A DNA stretch of 64,000 nucleotides. Source: Desulfosudis oleivorans (lineage in GTDB: Bacteria > Desulfobacterota > Desulfobacteria > Desulfobacterales > SURF-7). The notes beneath the pieces are model-generated. The model made no database searches. It was not told the origin of the DNA and worked only from the letters and a program-made list of their open reading frames with translations. The stretch lies in NCBI GenBank assembly GCA_020723325.1, contig DYJD01000009.1:62001-126000 (forward strand), given 5' to 3'. The position numbers were made by a program, and so were the translations under genes. Shown here in pieces: positions 7,362-16,685 of the stretch. The stretch's first letter is position 1; every line of letters begins with the position of its first letter.

Positions 7362-8480
7362 ATGAATTGGAAAAAAGCTTTATGGGTAATCGTATTTCTT
7401 TTTATTACAAGTAATAACGCATTTCCGGCTGATGACAGCACGATTTTAAGGATTTTCACCTGGGAGGGCTATGTCATGCCGGAAGAAACAGCGGCAGTGA
7501 ACCAAATATTAAAAAGTAAAAACAGTCCGATCACCGCAAAAGTCATCGAACCCCTGGCCGAAGGACCGGAGCAGATGTTTCATATCCTCAGGGATGGGAA
7601 GGCTGATATCTCTTTTTTGACTTTGAACTACATTAAAATGCAAAACAGCCGCATCCAAAGGCTTCTTCAGCCGATCAATGTCAATTCTCCGAATTTAACC
7701 AATTATCAGCAGTTGAACAAAGCCCTGACCGATATCCCCATGGGCATGGAAGGCCAGGATCATTACTATGTTCCCTATGGCGGCGGCGCTTATGGCATTT
7801 GGGCGAACATGGCAAAGTTAAAACAGGAAGAATTGCCAAAATCCATTAATGATCTGCTAGATCCAAAATGGAAAGGTCGGATATCCTTGACCAAGGGGCA
7901 GATCCAGCCCAACATTGCCCTTATCCTGATGTCCATAGGCAAACCACCATTTCACCTGAATGACCTGGTGGGCAAAGGTGCTCGTTCCGAATTGGCTGCC
8001 TTTGAAGATGAAAACAGTGAATTGCAAAAAAAGACCAAGGCATTGTACGCTCAGGTGGCTGAATTTTGGGATGTGGATGAAAGACCGGTAATAGAGGCCA
8101 AGTCGGATGTGGTTTTATGCGCTTCTTATGGAATCGGCATATCGGCAGTCAATGCCAAAGGCGGTAAATGGAAGCTTGTGGAATTCAAAGAAGGCAATAC
8201 CGTATGGCTCGATACGATGAATATCTGGAAGGATATGGATCCCAAAAAATTGGAAGCGGCTGAAATCTTTATTAACTATATGCTCGGCAAGACGGTTCAG
8301 GATCGTGTTGTAAAAGGGTTGGGTATGGTCGCCGTAACAAATTCAGTTTCTGAGAATCCATTAATCAAGGAAAACCCGAATTTTTTCAAGAAGGAGATGT
8401 TCTGGCCGGCTTACCTGACACCGGCCGATAATGTCATGCTGACCATTTCTGAACGGGCCATGGCACAACGCGGAAAATGA
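7362..8480 (+). CDS. Periplasmic polyamine/Fe-type solute-binding protein (PotD/PotF-like), orphan
   Basis: Probable ABC-transporter binding protein of 372 aa. ATG 7362 was chosen because AAGGAG (7350-7355) precedes it and the product opens with a signal peptide (MNWKKALWVIVFLFITSNNA, cleavage near FPA-DD). The mature part begins LRIFTWEGYVMPE, typical of spermidine/putrescine-binding proteins, and later has YGGGAYGIWANMAKL and DLLDPKWKGRISL. There are no permease or ATPase genes alongside, so it either serves a remote transporter or acts as a sensor. The 271 bp before the start shows no gene. G+C is visibly lower than in the preceding region. Confidence 0.8.
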   Translation: MNWKKALWVIVFLFITSNNAFPADDSTILRIFTWEGYVMPEETAAVNQILKSKNSPITAKVIEPLAEGPEQMFHILRDGKADISFLTLNYIKMQNSRIQRLLQPINVNSPNLTNYQQLNKALTDIPMGMEGQDHYYVPYGGGAYGIWANMAKLKQEELPKSINDLLDPKWKGRISLTKGQIQPNIALILMSIGKPPFHLNDLVGKGARSELAAFEDENSELQKKTKALYAQVAEFWDVDERPVIEAKSDVVLCASYGIGISAVNAKGGKWKLVEFKEGNTVWLDTMNIWKDMDPKKLEAAEIFINYMLGKTVQDRVVKGLGMVAVTNSVSENPLIKENPNFFKKEMFWPAYLTPADNVMLTISERAMAQRGK

Positions 8481-8560
8481 TCGATAACTTCTATCAGATG
8501 TTTGTTAGGTTTTCGATGTTTATTGTCGGGATAAGGTTTTATCACTCAAGAACGTGCATA

Positions 8561-8579
8561 AACCACTTGCCAAGTGGTT
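8561..8579. terminator. Perfect 9-bp dyad after the PotD-like gene
   Basis: AACCACTTG-C-CAAGTGGTT is a perfect dyad in the 243-bp gap between the two binding-protein genes. There is no T-run right behind it, so it could be a processing hairpin or an operator for the next gene instead of an intrinsic terminator. Confidence 0.3.
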
Positions 8580-8723
8580 GAACTGATCGGTCAAATCCTA
8601 CATCCAGCCGCGGTTGCTTTAAATATAGGCAGGTTTTATATTTTACAGGACCAATGGGGTGTAGTAATCTGCGTGATTACCTATTTCAAATATTCATAAG
8701 AATATAGAAAGGAAGGATCGATC

Positions 8724-9509
8724 ATGAAAGGAGTACTTTGGGTGGCAGTCATTTTCATGACCGGATCGCTAAGCTGGGCGGAAACACCGCAATTACGCTT
8801 TGCATGTGGCGAGACCACGAATTTTCCCGATTATTTCTCGCTAGAGGAAATCAAGGATCCGCAAAAACCAGGCGCAGCGATTCAGGCCATCAATCTTCTG
8901 GCTCAAAAGCTCAATCTGAATATAGTGATTAAACGTACACCTTGGAAAAGAAGGTTGATCGAACTCAAGGCCGGTGAATTGGACGGTATCTTTTTGGGAA
9001 GCTATGAGAAAGAGAGAGAGGAATTCGGTTTGTATCCAATGAAAAACGGCGAAATCGATACAAATCGGAGATTTTCGACAAGGACTTATGTATTTTACAA
9101 GCTCAAAAATTCCCCAATCGAGTGGGATGGGAAGAAATTGATCCATCTCTCCGGATCGATAGGAGCTTGCCGAGGGTATTCAATCGTTGAGGATTTGAAT
9201 AAACTGGGTTACTCCAAAATCGAAGAGGTCAGAGATACGCTTACACTGTTCAAGAAGCTCAGTCTGGGGAGGAATTCACTTTGTATTGATCTAGAGGACA
9301 AGGCTGATTACGTTTTGCATAAGAATCCCGGCTTGGAAGACAAAATCGTCAAGCTGGCGACACCTTTTGAAACCAAGCCCTATTATCTGATGCTTTCTAA
9401 ACAGTTTGTTCAAAAAAATTCTGAATTGAGCGAAAGAATATGGGATGCCCTCGCCCAAATAAGGGACAATGAATATGAGCAATTCAGGAAGCTCTACTTC
9501 GAGGATTGA
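8724..9509 (+). CDS. Family 3-like extracellular solute-binding protein, orphan
   Basis: A 261-aa secreted protein with signal peptide MKGVLWVAVIFMTGSLSWAE (SD AAAGGAAGGA). The fold is that of periplasmic amino-acid-type binding proteins: PGAAIQAINLLAQKLNLN, WKRRLIELKAGELDGIFLGS and the hinge-proximal LSGSIGACRGYSIVEDL. ABC partners are missing, as with the preceding gene. In many deltaproteobacteria such orphan proteins are sensory or serve remote transporters. The ligand cannot be deduced. Confidence 0.78.
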   Translation: MKGVLWVAVIFMTGSLSWAETPQLRFACGETTNFPDYFSLEEIKDPQKPGAAIQAINLLAQKLNLNIVIKRTPWKRRLIELKAGELDGIFLGSYEKEREEFGLYPMKNGEIDTNRRFSTRTYVFYKLKNSPIEWDGKKLIHLSGSIGACRGYSIVEDLNKLGYSKIEEVRDTLTLFKKLSLGRNSLCIDLEDKADYVLHKNPGLEDKIVKLATPFETKPYYLMLSKQFVQKNSELSERIWDALAQIRDNEYEQFRKLYFED

Positions 9510-9560
9510 TCTATGTAGCTGCCAAGCTGTTGTTTGACGTTCCCTAGAAAATCTCATCTG

Positions 9561-10583
9561 CTATTTCTTCAAAGCTTCCGGAATCGAAAAAGAGCACGGT
9601 ACCCCACAGGAACACAACCCGCATCCATAGATAAAAATATGATATTTGCGGTTGCAGTGCCAAAGGGTCCGGGAAAGGTGCTGCGAACATTTTTCCTTTT
9701 TTTGTATATTACTGCCGTTTCCCTGTATCGCACCAACCGGACATTTGGCAGCACATCGCAGGCATTTTTTCCCCTGAAAATGAAGACAATGGGCGTGGAT
9801 ATCGTCATTCCGTTTCATACGGGCTTTGAGGCGCAGATTGACCACAATGCTGCCCACAATGTGGGCGCAGCCCTTTTCAGTAATGAGAAAATCATGTGCG
9901 CCGAAGGTACCCAGGCCGGCCGCGTATGCGGCATGACGCTGTGACCAGGTAGATGACCAGCCCCCGTTGGGATATTGCTTTTTTTTAAAACTGCGAATAA
10001 AAGCCGGATCAACAGCCAGCACGCCGTTGGTCATAAGAATATTTACGATTTCACTTACTAGTATGGGGATAAACCCCTCACCGAGGAGTCGCGTCTGGGC
10101 CCAACGTTCTGATGGCCATCGCGTCATGTCTGCGTTGTCCTTCACCGTTTGCCAAGCCAGTGGCAAAATGAACGATACTACGGAAATATCCGCTGGATGG
10201 GGAGCCGGAACATTGTTGTTTTGAGCCTGCCACCGCAGAATTTCCTCCGGACTGACATGATGCGGGCCGATGATCCGCTTGAACTCATCGAATATCGGAT
10301 CATCGCCACGGACAAATGCTATCATCGGTTCATTAACAATCCGCTCTCCGAAGAAAGGATACTCCATGCTGTTTTCAGGATGGGTCCGCACCATATCCTT
10401 AATGGTGTTGATGAACCAGTCTTCATCAAACAACATCAAGGGTGAAGCCGCGCGGTACTCTCCAAGCCTTGGCTGATGCCGCGGATATCCCCAGCGGAAC
10501 AATTCGCCGATAGCAACCTTTATTCCTCTCCAATCGGAAAGATAGGAAAATTTCCGATAACCGCTTTTCATCCTTCGTGCCAT
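9561..10583 (-). CDS. Epoxyqueuosine-reductase/QueG-like double 4Fe-4S protein
   Basis: A 340-aa cytosolic Fe-S protein, start ATG 10583 behind GAGGCG. The C-terminus has the two-cluster ferredoxin pattern: CLRCAAKCPVGAI, then an isolated Cys in KKEKCSQH and the block GCGLCSCGVPCSF. The middle carries the QueG/reductive-dehalogenase-like AAYAAGLGTFGAHDFLITEKGCAH. The N-terminal half is long and unlike housekeeping QueG, and there is no Tat signal. It is therefore better called a QueG-related oxidoreductase of unknown substrate. Monocistronic and convergent with the binding-protein gene. Confidence 0.78.
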   Translation of the reverse strand: MARRMKSGYRKFSYLSDWRGIKVAIGELFRWGYPRHQPRLGEYRAASPLMLFDEDWFINTIKDMVRTHPENSMEYPFFGERIVNEPMIAFVRGDDPIFDEFKRIIGPHHVSPEEILRWQAQNNNVPAPHPADISVVSFILPLAWQTVKDNADMTRWPSERWAQTRLLGEGFIPILVSEIVNILMTNGVLAVDPAFIRSFKKKQYPNGGWSSTWSQRHAAYAAGLGTFGAHDFLITEKGCAHIVGSIVVNLRLKARMKRNDDIHAHCLHFQGKKCLRCAAKCPVGAIQGNGSNIQKKEKCSQHLSRTLWHCNRKYHIFIYGCGLCSCGVPCSFSIPEALKK

Positions 10584-10883
10584 TGTTCGCCTCGCAGAAG
10601 CGCATCCGATACATGGGCGGCCGAGGATAGCCTTTTATCCCGGCCAGGATTAAACCTTTTTCCCGCTTTTGAATGATTTATTTTTTGCACATACCGCTGA
10701 ATTTTTGTAAATTGACCTAAAAAACTTCTATCAACATCCATTAAAAAATGATTTGCAAAAGGTGATAATTTTATTGCAATTTGCGCATTTCGCTCGAAAC
10801 CAAAAAGTGAAACAGGGGTGGGGAGCGTAAGATGTCCATTACTCTCGTATTAGGGGCCGCTCTTGATCACATGAAGGGATAGA
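10584..10883. other. Divergent intergenic region, no gene
   Basis: 300 bp, AT-rich in its middle, between the minus-strand Fe-S gene and the plus-strand AraC gene. It must hold both promoters, but no convincing -35/-10 pair, dyad or coding frame was identified. Confidence 0.5.
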
Positions 10884-11915
10884 ATGGTGTGGAATAATAC
10901 AGCATCCTTGGAATTTTTAACCCTTTTAATACAGTTGCTGGAAAAGGATGGATTGGTTTCAAAAGAATTGACCGCGTCTATTTCTCATGAAATATCTTTT
11001 TCATGCACCCGGCAGAAACGTATTCCTGCCGATAATTTTTTTCTGATTTGGGAAAAAATAGAAAAAGAGAATCGAGATCCCAATTTAGGTCTGCACCTGG
11101 GTATCCGATCCCTTGATTTTCCGAACCAATTTATTTTCTCGATAATGCACAATTCCGCCAATGTGAGGGAAGGAATTGAGAAGTTTTGCAGATACCACAA
11201 TGTCATGAATGATATTTTTAATCCGGTTTTCAAACTGAATGCTCCTTTGGCAACCCTGTCCCTATCCTGCTCATCCGCAAAGGGAAATCAATACAGGCAT
11301 ATTGGAGAAGGACTGCTTGCCATGTATTTTTTACTGTTGAAAAAAATTTCTGATGATACATTGCAGTTTAAAGAAATCCATTTCACTCATCCGCAGCCGG
11401 ATGATATATCAGAGCATACAAAATTATTTAGCGCCAAGTTATTGTTTGACCAACATGAAAATAAAATTGTATTTTACGCTGACCATTTGAATCGACCGAT
11501 TTTTTTCGCCGATCCAAACTTGTTGAAAACGCTTGAAACCCATGGACAAATCCTTCAGCAACAATATTTTTCTTCACCTGGTTGGTCTGGAAAGGTGTTA
11601 CGCCTATTGTTAAATCGACTTCCTGGGGTAAAACCCGATATCAAATCCGTTGCCCAAAGCCTAGCCATCAGTACGCGTGTCTTACAATCCAAATTAAATG
11701 AAGAGGGCGTAACCTTCAAATTACTTCTCACCAAAGTCAGAAAAGACTTGGCTTTACAATATTTGGCCAATACAGATCTTTCGATTTTTGAAATCGCCAG
11801 TCTGCTGGGATATGCCGACCAGAGCGTATTTCAGCGATCGTTTAAACAGTGGACCGGATTAAGTCCGAGAAAATACAGGCTGCACAATATGAGAAGCCAT
11901 ATGAGGCAATTATGA
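10884..11915 (+). CDS. AraC-family transcriptional regulator (OruR/ArgR-like)
   Basis: A 343-aa one-component regulator. The N-terminal about 200 aa is the arabinose-binding-like domain of the OruR/VirF group (GLHLGIRSLDFPNQFIFSIM near 70-90). The C-terminal about 90 aa contains two HTH motifs: VAQSLAISTRVLQSKLNEEG and the signature IFEIASLLGYADQSVFQRSF followed by WTGLSPRKYR. The stop overlaps the start of the downstream cupin gene (ATGA at 11912-11915), so the pair is translationally coupled and the cupin may supply or sense the effector. Moderate G+C, like the preceding genes. Targets unknown. Confidence 0.88.
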   Translation: MVWNNTASLEFLTLLIQLLEKDGLVSKELTASISHEISFSCTRQKRIPADNFFLIWEKIEKENRDPNLGLHLGIRSLDFPNQFIFSIMHNSANVREGIEKFCRYHNVMNDIFNPVFKLNAPLATLSLSCSSAKGNQYRHIGEGLLAMYFLLLKKISDDTLQFKEIHFTHPQPDDISEHTKLFSAKLLFDQHENKIVFYADHLNRPIFFADPNLLKTLETHGQILQQQYFSSPGWSGKVLRLLLNRLPGVKPDIKSVAQSLAISTRVLQSKLNEEGVTFKLLLTKVRKDLALQYLANTDLSIFEIASLLGYADQSVFQRSFKQWTGLSPRKYRLHNMRSHMRQL

Positions 11916-12295
11916 AAGTATTTAACAAGGAAAATTCAAATAATACGGGCGATCTAAAAATATTATCGTCGTGGATGCTGATAAGTCCTCAAAACACGGC
12001 GTCGCAAAACTTATCTATGCAAGTTTCTGAGATTCCAATCGGGTCAGAGCAGCCCATCCACAAACATGAACCTGAACAGTGCTATTACATTATTAAAGGC
12101 AATGGCCTCATGTCTATCGAAAATGAGTCCAAAGAGGTAAAAGCGGGTGACGCCATATTCATTCCATCAAATTTTAAGCACGGCATTAAAAATTTGGGAA
12201 ATGATACTTTAGAATATATCACGGCAAATGCGCCTGTGTTCAGCAAAGAATATGAAGCTGCATTGTGGCCGGCAGCTCCGCAAAAGAAAAAATAG
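11912..12295 (+). CDS. Small cupin-domain protein
   Basis: A 127-aa single cupin_2 barrel. ATG 11912 overlaps the AraC stop in ATGA; a longer in-frame extension to 11849 lies wholly inside the AraC gene and was rejected. Metal-ligand motif 1 is HKHEPEQCYYIIKGNG (two His, Glu), with GDAIFIPSNFKHGIKN as motif 2. It ends in a basic KKK tail. The arrangement suggests it acts with the AraC regulator, as a ligand-binding or ligand-modifying partner (inference). Confidence 0.8.
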   Translation: MKVFNKENSNNTGDLKILSSWMLISPQNTASQNLSMQVSEIPIGSEQPIHKHEPEQCYYIIKGNGLMSIENESKEVKAGDAIFIPSNFKHGIKNLGNDTLEYITANAPVFSKEYEAALWPAAPQKKK

Positions 12296-12380
12296 GCCCT
12301 AACATGCCGGGTCACTGTGTTTAAGTAGTTTCGGACTTGCTAATACACGAGGACGGATAGTTGATAGTAGCAGTTCATCC

Positions 12381-12614
12381 ATGACAACGGGATCTAAAAT
12401 GGAAAGAGAATACATTTTTTACAAGACCGGAATAGGCTTATCCATTCTTGCAGTTGGAATTATCATTCTTTTTGTTGGAACCGTTCTTATAGTTCGACAA
12501 TATCCTACGGAAAAATGGCTACACTATTTATTTTTTGTAGCGGCATCATTTTTAACAGTTATTTTTTCATTTAAAGCTGACAGAAAGAGTTTTTGTAAAA
12601 AAATAGGCAAATGA
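12381..12614 (+). CDS. Hypothetical small two-helix membrane protein
   Basis: A 77-aa ORF with two hydrophobic helices: LSILAVGIIILFVGTVLIV (about 20-38) and WLHYLFFVAASFLTVIFSF (about 46-64), then a basic tail. No recognised family. The SD is weak at both candidate starts (12381 and 12399), so expression is uncertain. It stands alone between the cupin and the convergent acetate kinase gene. The following 258 bp (12615-12872) shows no gene. Confidence 0.45.
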   Translation: MTTGSKMEREYIFYKTGIGLSILAVGIIILFVGTVLIVRQYPTEKWLHYLFFVAASFLTVIFSFKADRKSFCKKIGK

Positions 12615-12872
12615 GAATTCGCCAACCCGGTAGTTCAGGCAACAGCCAGCGGGCCGTGCCGGACAGATAGAACATTGGAAATTTGAAAGTCAAATAATTT
12701 GGCTGAAGTCAAAGGACTTTGTGCGACAACAACACTTACGCATGAAGGAAATATTCCGATCCGCTTCATTCGGCTGCAGCCCCGTGGTGATATGAAACAA
12801 TATTGCTTCGTATCCTTTTTACTCTCCCTCCGGTCTCCCCTGTTCCCATAATCTGGCCGCCGGCACTATCGT

Positions 12873-14714
12873 TCAGCTTGAGGGCGGCGTGTTTTCGCGC
12901 GACTCGATCCGCACCAAATAACCCTGGGACACGGGCGCCAGTTCGGCGGCATTGGCCTCGTCGGTATCGATGTGCATCTCCAGCTTGAAAGATGGATCCA
13001 CGCGCACCATGACATCGCCGAAGATCAGTTCCCGTTCCCCTTCCAATTTGACCATCACGACATCCTTGTCCCGCACGCCATAGAGTTCGGCATCCCCAGG
13101 CGTCATGTGAATGTGCCGCATGGCGCAGATGACACCTTCGGGAAGTTCCACGCTGCCTGCCGGTCCCTCCAGCTTGATGCCCGGAGATCCGTCAAGGTCT
13201 CCGGATATACGGATGGGTGCGTCGATACCCAGTTTGAATTCCTCGGTCCGGGATATCTCCACCTGGGTCCTGGCCCGCTCCGGCCCCAGGACTCGGACCT
13301 TGTCCACCCGGCCGCGCGGACCGATGAGGTTGACGGTTTCCATGCAGGCGAACTGGCTGTCGATGTACAGGCGCTCTTTTTCGGTCAATTTATGCCCTTG
13401 GCCGAAAAGGGTTTCGATATCTCTTTGGCAAAGATGCACATGGTGGGCCGAAACAGCCACCCGAAAAGGACGCTTGTCCACGGAAACCACGTCGTGCTGG
13501 ATGGATCTTTTGTAATCCAGGGCCAGGGCGCATTGGCGCGCAATCATCAATTCCTCGTCAGTAGCTGCGGCCAGGATGCTCACCTGGGAATGTCGCGCGC
13601 TCAGATCGTAAACCGGATTCTCGACACTAAGGCGGCAGCGCTCGTTGCGCACCGGATCGATGGCCATGCCCAGCCGTTCAAGACCCTGCACGCTGCGGGC
13701 GCGGATCCCGCGGCTGTTTTCACCGATACCGCCGGTGAACACGATCACGTCGGTGCCGCCCATAATCGCGTGATAAGCGCCGATATAATGCCTGATGCGG
13801 TAGCAGAAAACCTTGATGGCCAGCAGGGCGCGCGTGTCACCCTGCTCGGCGGCTGCCAGGATTTCACGCATATCCGGGCTGACTCCGGAAATGCCCAGCA
13901 GCCCTCCTTTTTTATTGAGCATCTCATCGATTTGATCCAGGGAGAGGCCCTGGGTGCGCATCAAAAATGGAATCACGCCGGGGTCCAGATCGCCCACCCG
14001 GGTGCCCATGATCAGTCCCTGAAGCGGACTGAAACCCATGCTGGTATCAATGGAGCGGCCACGCTGCACCGCGCACACGCTGGCGCCGTTGCCCAGGTGG
14101 CAGGTGATCACATTGAGTCTTTTCAGCGGTGTTTCGAGGTATTCGGCGGCTTTCATGGCCACGTATTCATGGGAGTTGCCGTGAAAGCCGAATCTGCGGA
14201 TGCCGGCTGTGTAAAGCTCGTAAGGCAGGCCGTAAACAGCCGCCTCCTCGCCGATGGTGCTGTGAAAGGCCGTATCGAAAACCGCCACGTGGGGGATGTT
14301 CGGTAAAAGCTGCTGGCAGGCCTCGATGCCGGCCAGCATAGCCGGATGGTGGAGGGGCATAAGAGGGATCAGACGTCTGATCTCGTCCTTGACCGCCTGA
14401 TCGATCACCACCGGGCTGCGGAATTTTGTGCCGCCGTGCCCGATGCGGTGGGCCACCGCACTGATCCGGGCCGTGGATTCAATGGGTGTCTCTTTGGCAT
14501 CCAGGATGGTCTTGAAAACAGCGTTGAGGGCCGCCATGTGGTCCTTGGCCTGAAGGTCGCATTGCTCCTGCCGCGTGCCGCAAGAATATTCATGCCGGGC
14601 GCCATCCAGGCCGATGCGGGACACGGCGCCGGCCATCAGGGAGGTTTCGCTATCCAGATCAAAAAGTTCATATTTCAATGAGGAACTGCCGCTGTTGATG
14701 ACAAGAATAAGCAT
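12873..14714 (-). CDS. ackA-pduL: Acetate kinase fused to PduL-type phosphotransacylase
   Basis: A 613-aa fusion of two consecutive enzymes linking acetyl-CoA to acetate and ATP. Residues 1-400 are a complete AckA: NSGSSS (Asn7), AHRIGHGG (Arg90), FDTAFH (Asp147), FHGNSH (His178), GTRVGDLDPG (Arg239), TGGIGEN and ATDEEL (Glu387/388). Residues about 415-610 are a complete PduL: VSAHHVHL (424-428 His cluster), IGPRGRV, VRVLGPER, CAMRHIHMTP (His534, His536) and EMHIDTDEAN. PduL normally runs about 210 aa as a separate protein; here no stop separates the two. No microcompartment encapsulation peptide is evident between the domains. ATG 14714 follows GGAG. Channelling of acetyl-phosphate is an inference. 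Confidence 0.92.
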   Translation of the reverse strand: MLILVINSGSSSLKYELFDLDSETSLMAGAVSRIGLDGARHEYSCGTRQEQCDLQAKDHMAALNAVFKTILDAKETPIESTARISAVAHRIGHGGTKFRSPVVIDQAVKDEIRRLIPLMPLHHPAMLAGIEACQQLLPNIPHVAVFDTAFHSTIGEEAAVYGLPYELYTAGIRRFGFHGNSHEYVAMKAAEYLETPLKRLNVITCHLGNGASVCAVQRGRSIDTSMGFSPLQGLIMGTRVGDLDPGVIPFLMRTQGLSLDQIDEMLNKKGGLLGISGVSPDMREILAAAEQGDTRALLAIKVFCYRIRHYIGAYHAIMGGTDVIVFTGGIGENSRGIRARSVQGLERLGMAIDPVRNERCRLSVENPVYDLSARHSQVSILAAATDEELMIARQCALALDYKRSIQHDVVSVDKRPFRVAVSAHHVHLCQRDIETLFGQGHKLTEKERLYIDSQFACMETVNLIGPRGRVDKVRVLGPERARTQVEISRTEEFKLGIDAPIRISGDLDGSPGIKLEGPAGSVELPEGVICAMRHIHMTPGDAELYGVRDKDVVMVKLEGERELIFGDVMVRVDPSFKLEMHIDTDEANAAELAPVSQGYLVRIESRENTPPSS

Positions 14715-14845
14715 ATATACTCCTTTCAGGCGGGTACTTGGATGTTCCGGCCTATTGCAACGCCTCGAAAATAATACGCATTAGATGAATGTATAAAGCA
14801 AGTCCGATTGCCATTCGATAATAGCATATACGATATTAACTTACC

Positions 14846-15073
14846 ATGTGTTCATACGCAAAGAAGTTTTTTCCATTTTCGCTGGCGATGGCGGTAGAAA
14901 AAATTGGCGAAAAGCCAGATGAAAACTGTCAGACAGCCGGCCTGGATGTCGACTTGATCTGTATAACGGCATTGATCAGCGATAAGGCTTTTATCCAAGA
15001 AACCGTCACCCTGATCGAAAGCTATATTTTTCAACCAAACAAATCGCACAGTGCATCGGATATTGAGGAATGA
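14846..15073 (+). CDS. Hypothetical small protein (doubtful)
   Basis: 75 codons, no recognised motif, no clear SD, and an open frame of similar size on the other strand. It starts with a short hydrophobic stretch (FFPFSLAMAV), too weak for a signal peptide. It may not be a gene; reported because the gap between ackA-pduL and the methyltransferase holds nothing else. Confidence 0.2.
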   Translation: MCSYAKKFFPFSLAMAVEKIGEKPDENCQTAGLDVDLICITALISDKAFIQETVTLIESYIFQPNKSHSASDIEE

Positions 15074-15180
15074 AATGCTGTATGAAATAGTAGCAGTCAG
15101 ACAAAATGCAGGGATCTCCCGGAAAATATAAAGAGATTTGTAATTGATGAAATAAACTCAGCTACAACCGAGCCACAGTA

Positions 15181-16008
15181 TTATCCATCGACACCTGCGG
15201 AAACACCCAAAGCAGAATCGTACAGATTGGTTCCCACCTGGCCTGCGCGCCTGGCGATTGCCCGAACAAAACCGATGTATCGACCCTGATCCATTTCTAG
15301 TACTTCTGCATCGGATGGAAAGATGGATTTACCTGTTGCTTCCAGGACTCTCTCAAAATCGCGCCAGTGTCGCCAGCCATCCTTGAGCATGTCAACCCGA
15401 AGGTCGGTGATGCAGCGGTTGCGAGCCCAATGATTACGCCACCAATCAGCCGTTTGGAAGCTCCAGCACTCGTCTTCCCAAAAGATCTTGCCGTTCGACT
15501 GTGGCCGTGCAAGATGTTCCGGAATATCCAATATCGGCTGCATCAGACCAGGAACCACAATGCCGACAAAACCGTCCGGGCAAAGAAATCGCGACAGGTA
15601 CCCGAGATAAAGCACGTCGGTTCCAAAATAATGGTAGGCATCGATCGACACGATGGCATGAAAAAAATCCTCCGGGAACGGCAAGGCATGGGCCTCGGCA
15701 CGCAAAGGGAATACGGAACTCCCCACTCCTGCCGCTTCAACCCTTTTCCGATTGTGATCCGGTGAAATCCAAAGATCGGCAGCCCACACCTGAACGCCGA
15801 ATTCCTTTGCCAAAAAAATGCTGGTCAGCGCCCGCCCACAGCCAAGATCGAGCACGCGCATCCCAGGTTTGAGCGCCAATACTTCGGTAAGCCATTCAAC
15901 CAGCCACAGTGCATTGGGTCCCATCTGGTTATCGAGAACCCAATCCGGCTCGTAGCGGCTTGAAATGGGAAACTCAGGTTTATTCAAAAGTCTTTTGATA
16001 TCTGCCAT
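15181..16008 (-). CDS. Class I SAM-dependent methyltransferase
   Basis: A 275-aa cytosolic methyltransferase. SAM-binding motif I is MRVLDLGCGRALTSIFLA (about 50-67), acidic motif II VWAADLW (about 74-80) and motif IV AIVSIDAYHYFGTD. It resembles the cyclopropane/small-molecule group more than RNA or DNA enzymes. It starts at ATG 16008 after AGAGGATA. Monocistronic, with no neighbour that indicates the substrate. CbiT is missing from the adjacent cobalamin operon, but this protein lacks the CbiT size (about 190 aa) and signature and should not be taken for it. Confidence 0.82.
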   Translation of the reverse strand: MADIKRLLNKPEFPISSRYEPDWVLDNQMGPNALWLVEWLTEVLALKPGMRVLDLGCGRALTSIFLAKEFGVQVWAADLWISPDHNRKRVEAAGVGSSVFPLRAEAHALPFPEDFFHAIVSIDAYHYFGTDVLYLGYLSRFLCPDGFVGIVVPGLMQPILDIPEHLARPQSNGKIFWEDECWSFQTADWWRNHWARNRCITDLRVDMLKDGWRHWRDFERVLEATGKSIFPSDAEVLEMDQGRYIGFVRAIARRAGQVGTNLYDSALGVSAGVDG

Positions 16009-16044
16009 TGTATCCTCTCCACTTCAAAATGGTGCAAACAATAT

Positions 16045-16182
16045 CTAGTTGATATTATTGTTTAAAAAGTCAGCCACTTTTTGCGCCTCCGCCTTTGAGG
16101 ATAACTCCTTGGGCAGAGAAAACCCCATTAACCGCTCTTGTGAAATACAAAAACCGGTTTCATGTAATGAACTGATCGGGGT
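16045..16182 (-). pseudogene. Decayed C-terminal gene fragment
   Basis: The minus-strand frame reads HETGFCISQERLMGFSLPKE and ends VADFLNNNIN at a stop (16045-16047). It is open only back to about 16182, with no start codon or SD suited to the full frame. It looks like the tail of a lost protein of unknown family. Confidence 0.3.
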
Positions 16183-16236
16183 TTATGTCGAACACCTTGA
16201 TTCTGCGCTTTTATTGTTGCCCCATGCCTATTTAGA

Positions 16237-16606
16237 TTATTGATAGATATCTTGCCATTCAGCAACTGGGATTCCGACTTTCTTCAGTTCATACAATTCA
16301 TCCTTGACTGGTTTGCACGAACATTTTAAGGTCGCTGATCTTTTTCCGGAATTAAGAATTGCAACGCCATGACTATAGCCATGCGCACACTGACAATATT
16401 TTCTTACCAATGGCGCACGAAAAAAAAGTCCTTTCATCAGAGGTGCAAAGATCTTTCTCAGCAGCTCCGACAGGCTGATGAAAAAAAACACAAATAAAGG
16501 CCATCATGCAAAATCCGGATATAGGTTTGAATGCCATTCGCATCCCCCTCAATATAATTCCCAGCGTCAGGTGGATATATTTACAGATGTTGACGAATGC
16601 TGTCAA
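16237..16606 (-). pseudogene. Frameshifted small secreted protein
   Basis: From ATG 16606 the frame gives a signal peptide and a mature start AAEKDLCTSDERTFFSCAIG followed by KKILSVCAW and a stop. This Cys pattern is that of small secreted proteins with LC..DE..FFSC..GKK..SVC, which normally continue well beyond this point. A second minus-strand frame continues in register after the stop (HGYSHGVAILNSGKRS ... EWQDIYQ) to 16237. A single frameshift near 16375 would join them. Function unknown. Confidence 0.4.
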
Positions 16607-16685
16607 AATTTTTTAAAGATTTTCGGGGCGCTGACAAATTCGGGGTTAAGCTGTTCAGCCCCAAAGAATTATTGGAGGCAATAAA

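Noticed and set aside
14780-14820. A GCAA...TTGCCA pattern as a minus-strand sigma-54 promoter for ackA-pduL
   Set aside because: The spacing is one base too long and the -24 element is wrong (TGGCAA), so it does not meet the consensus.
15181-16008. The methyltransferase as the missing CbiT
   Set aside because: It is about 85 residues too long, lacks CbiT-like sequence, is monocistronic and is separated from the operon by decayed genes.
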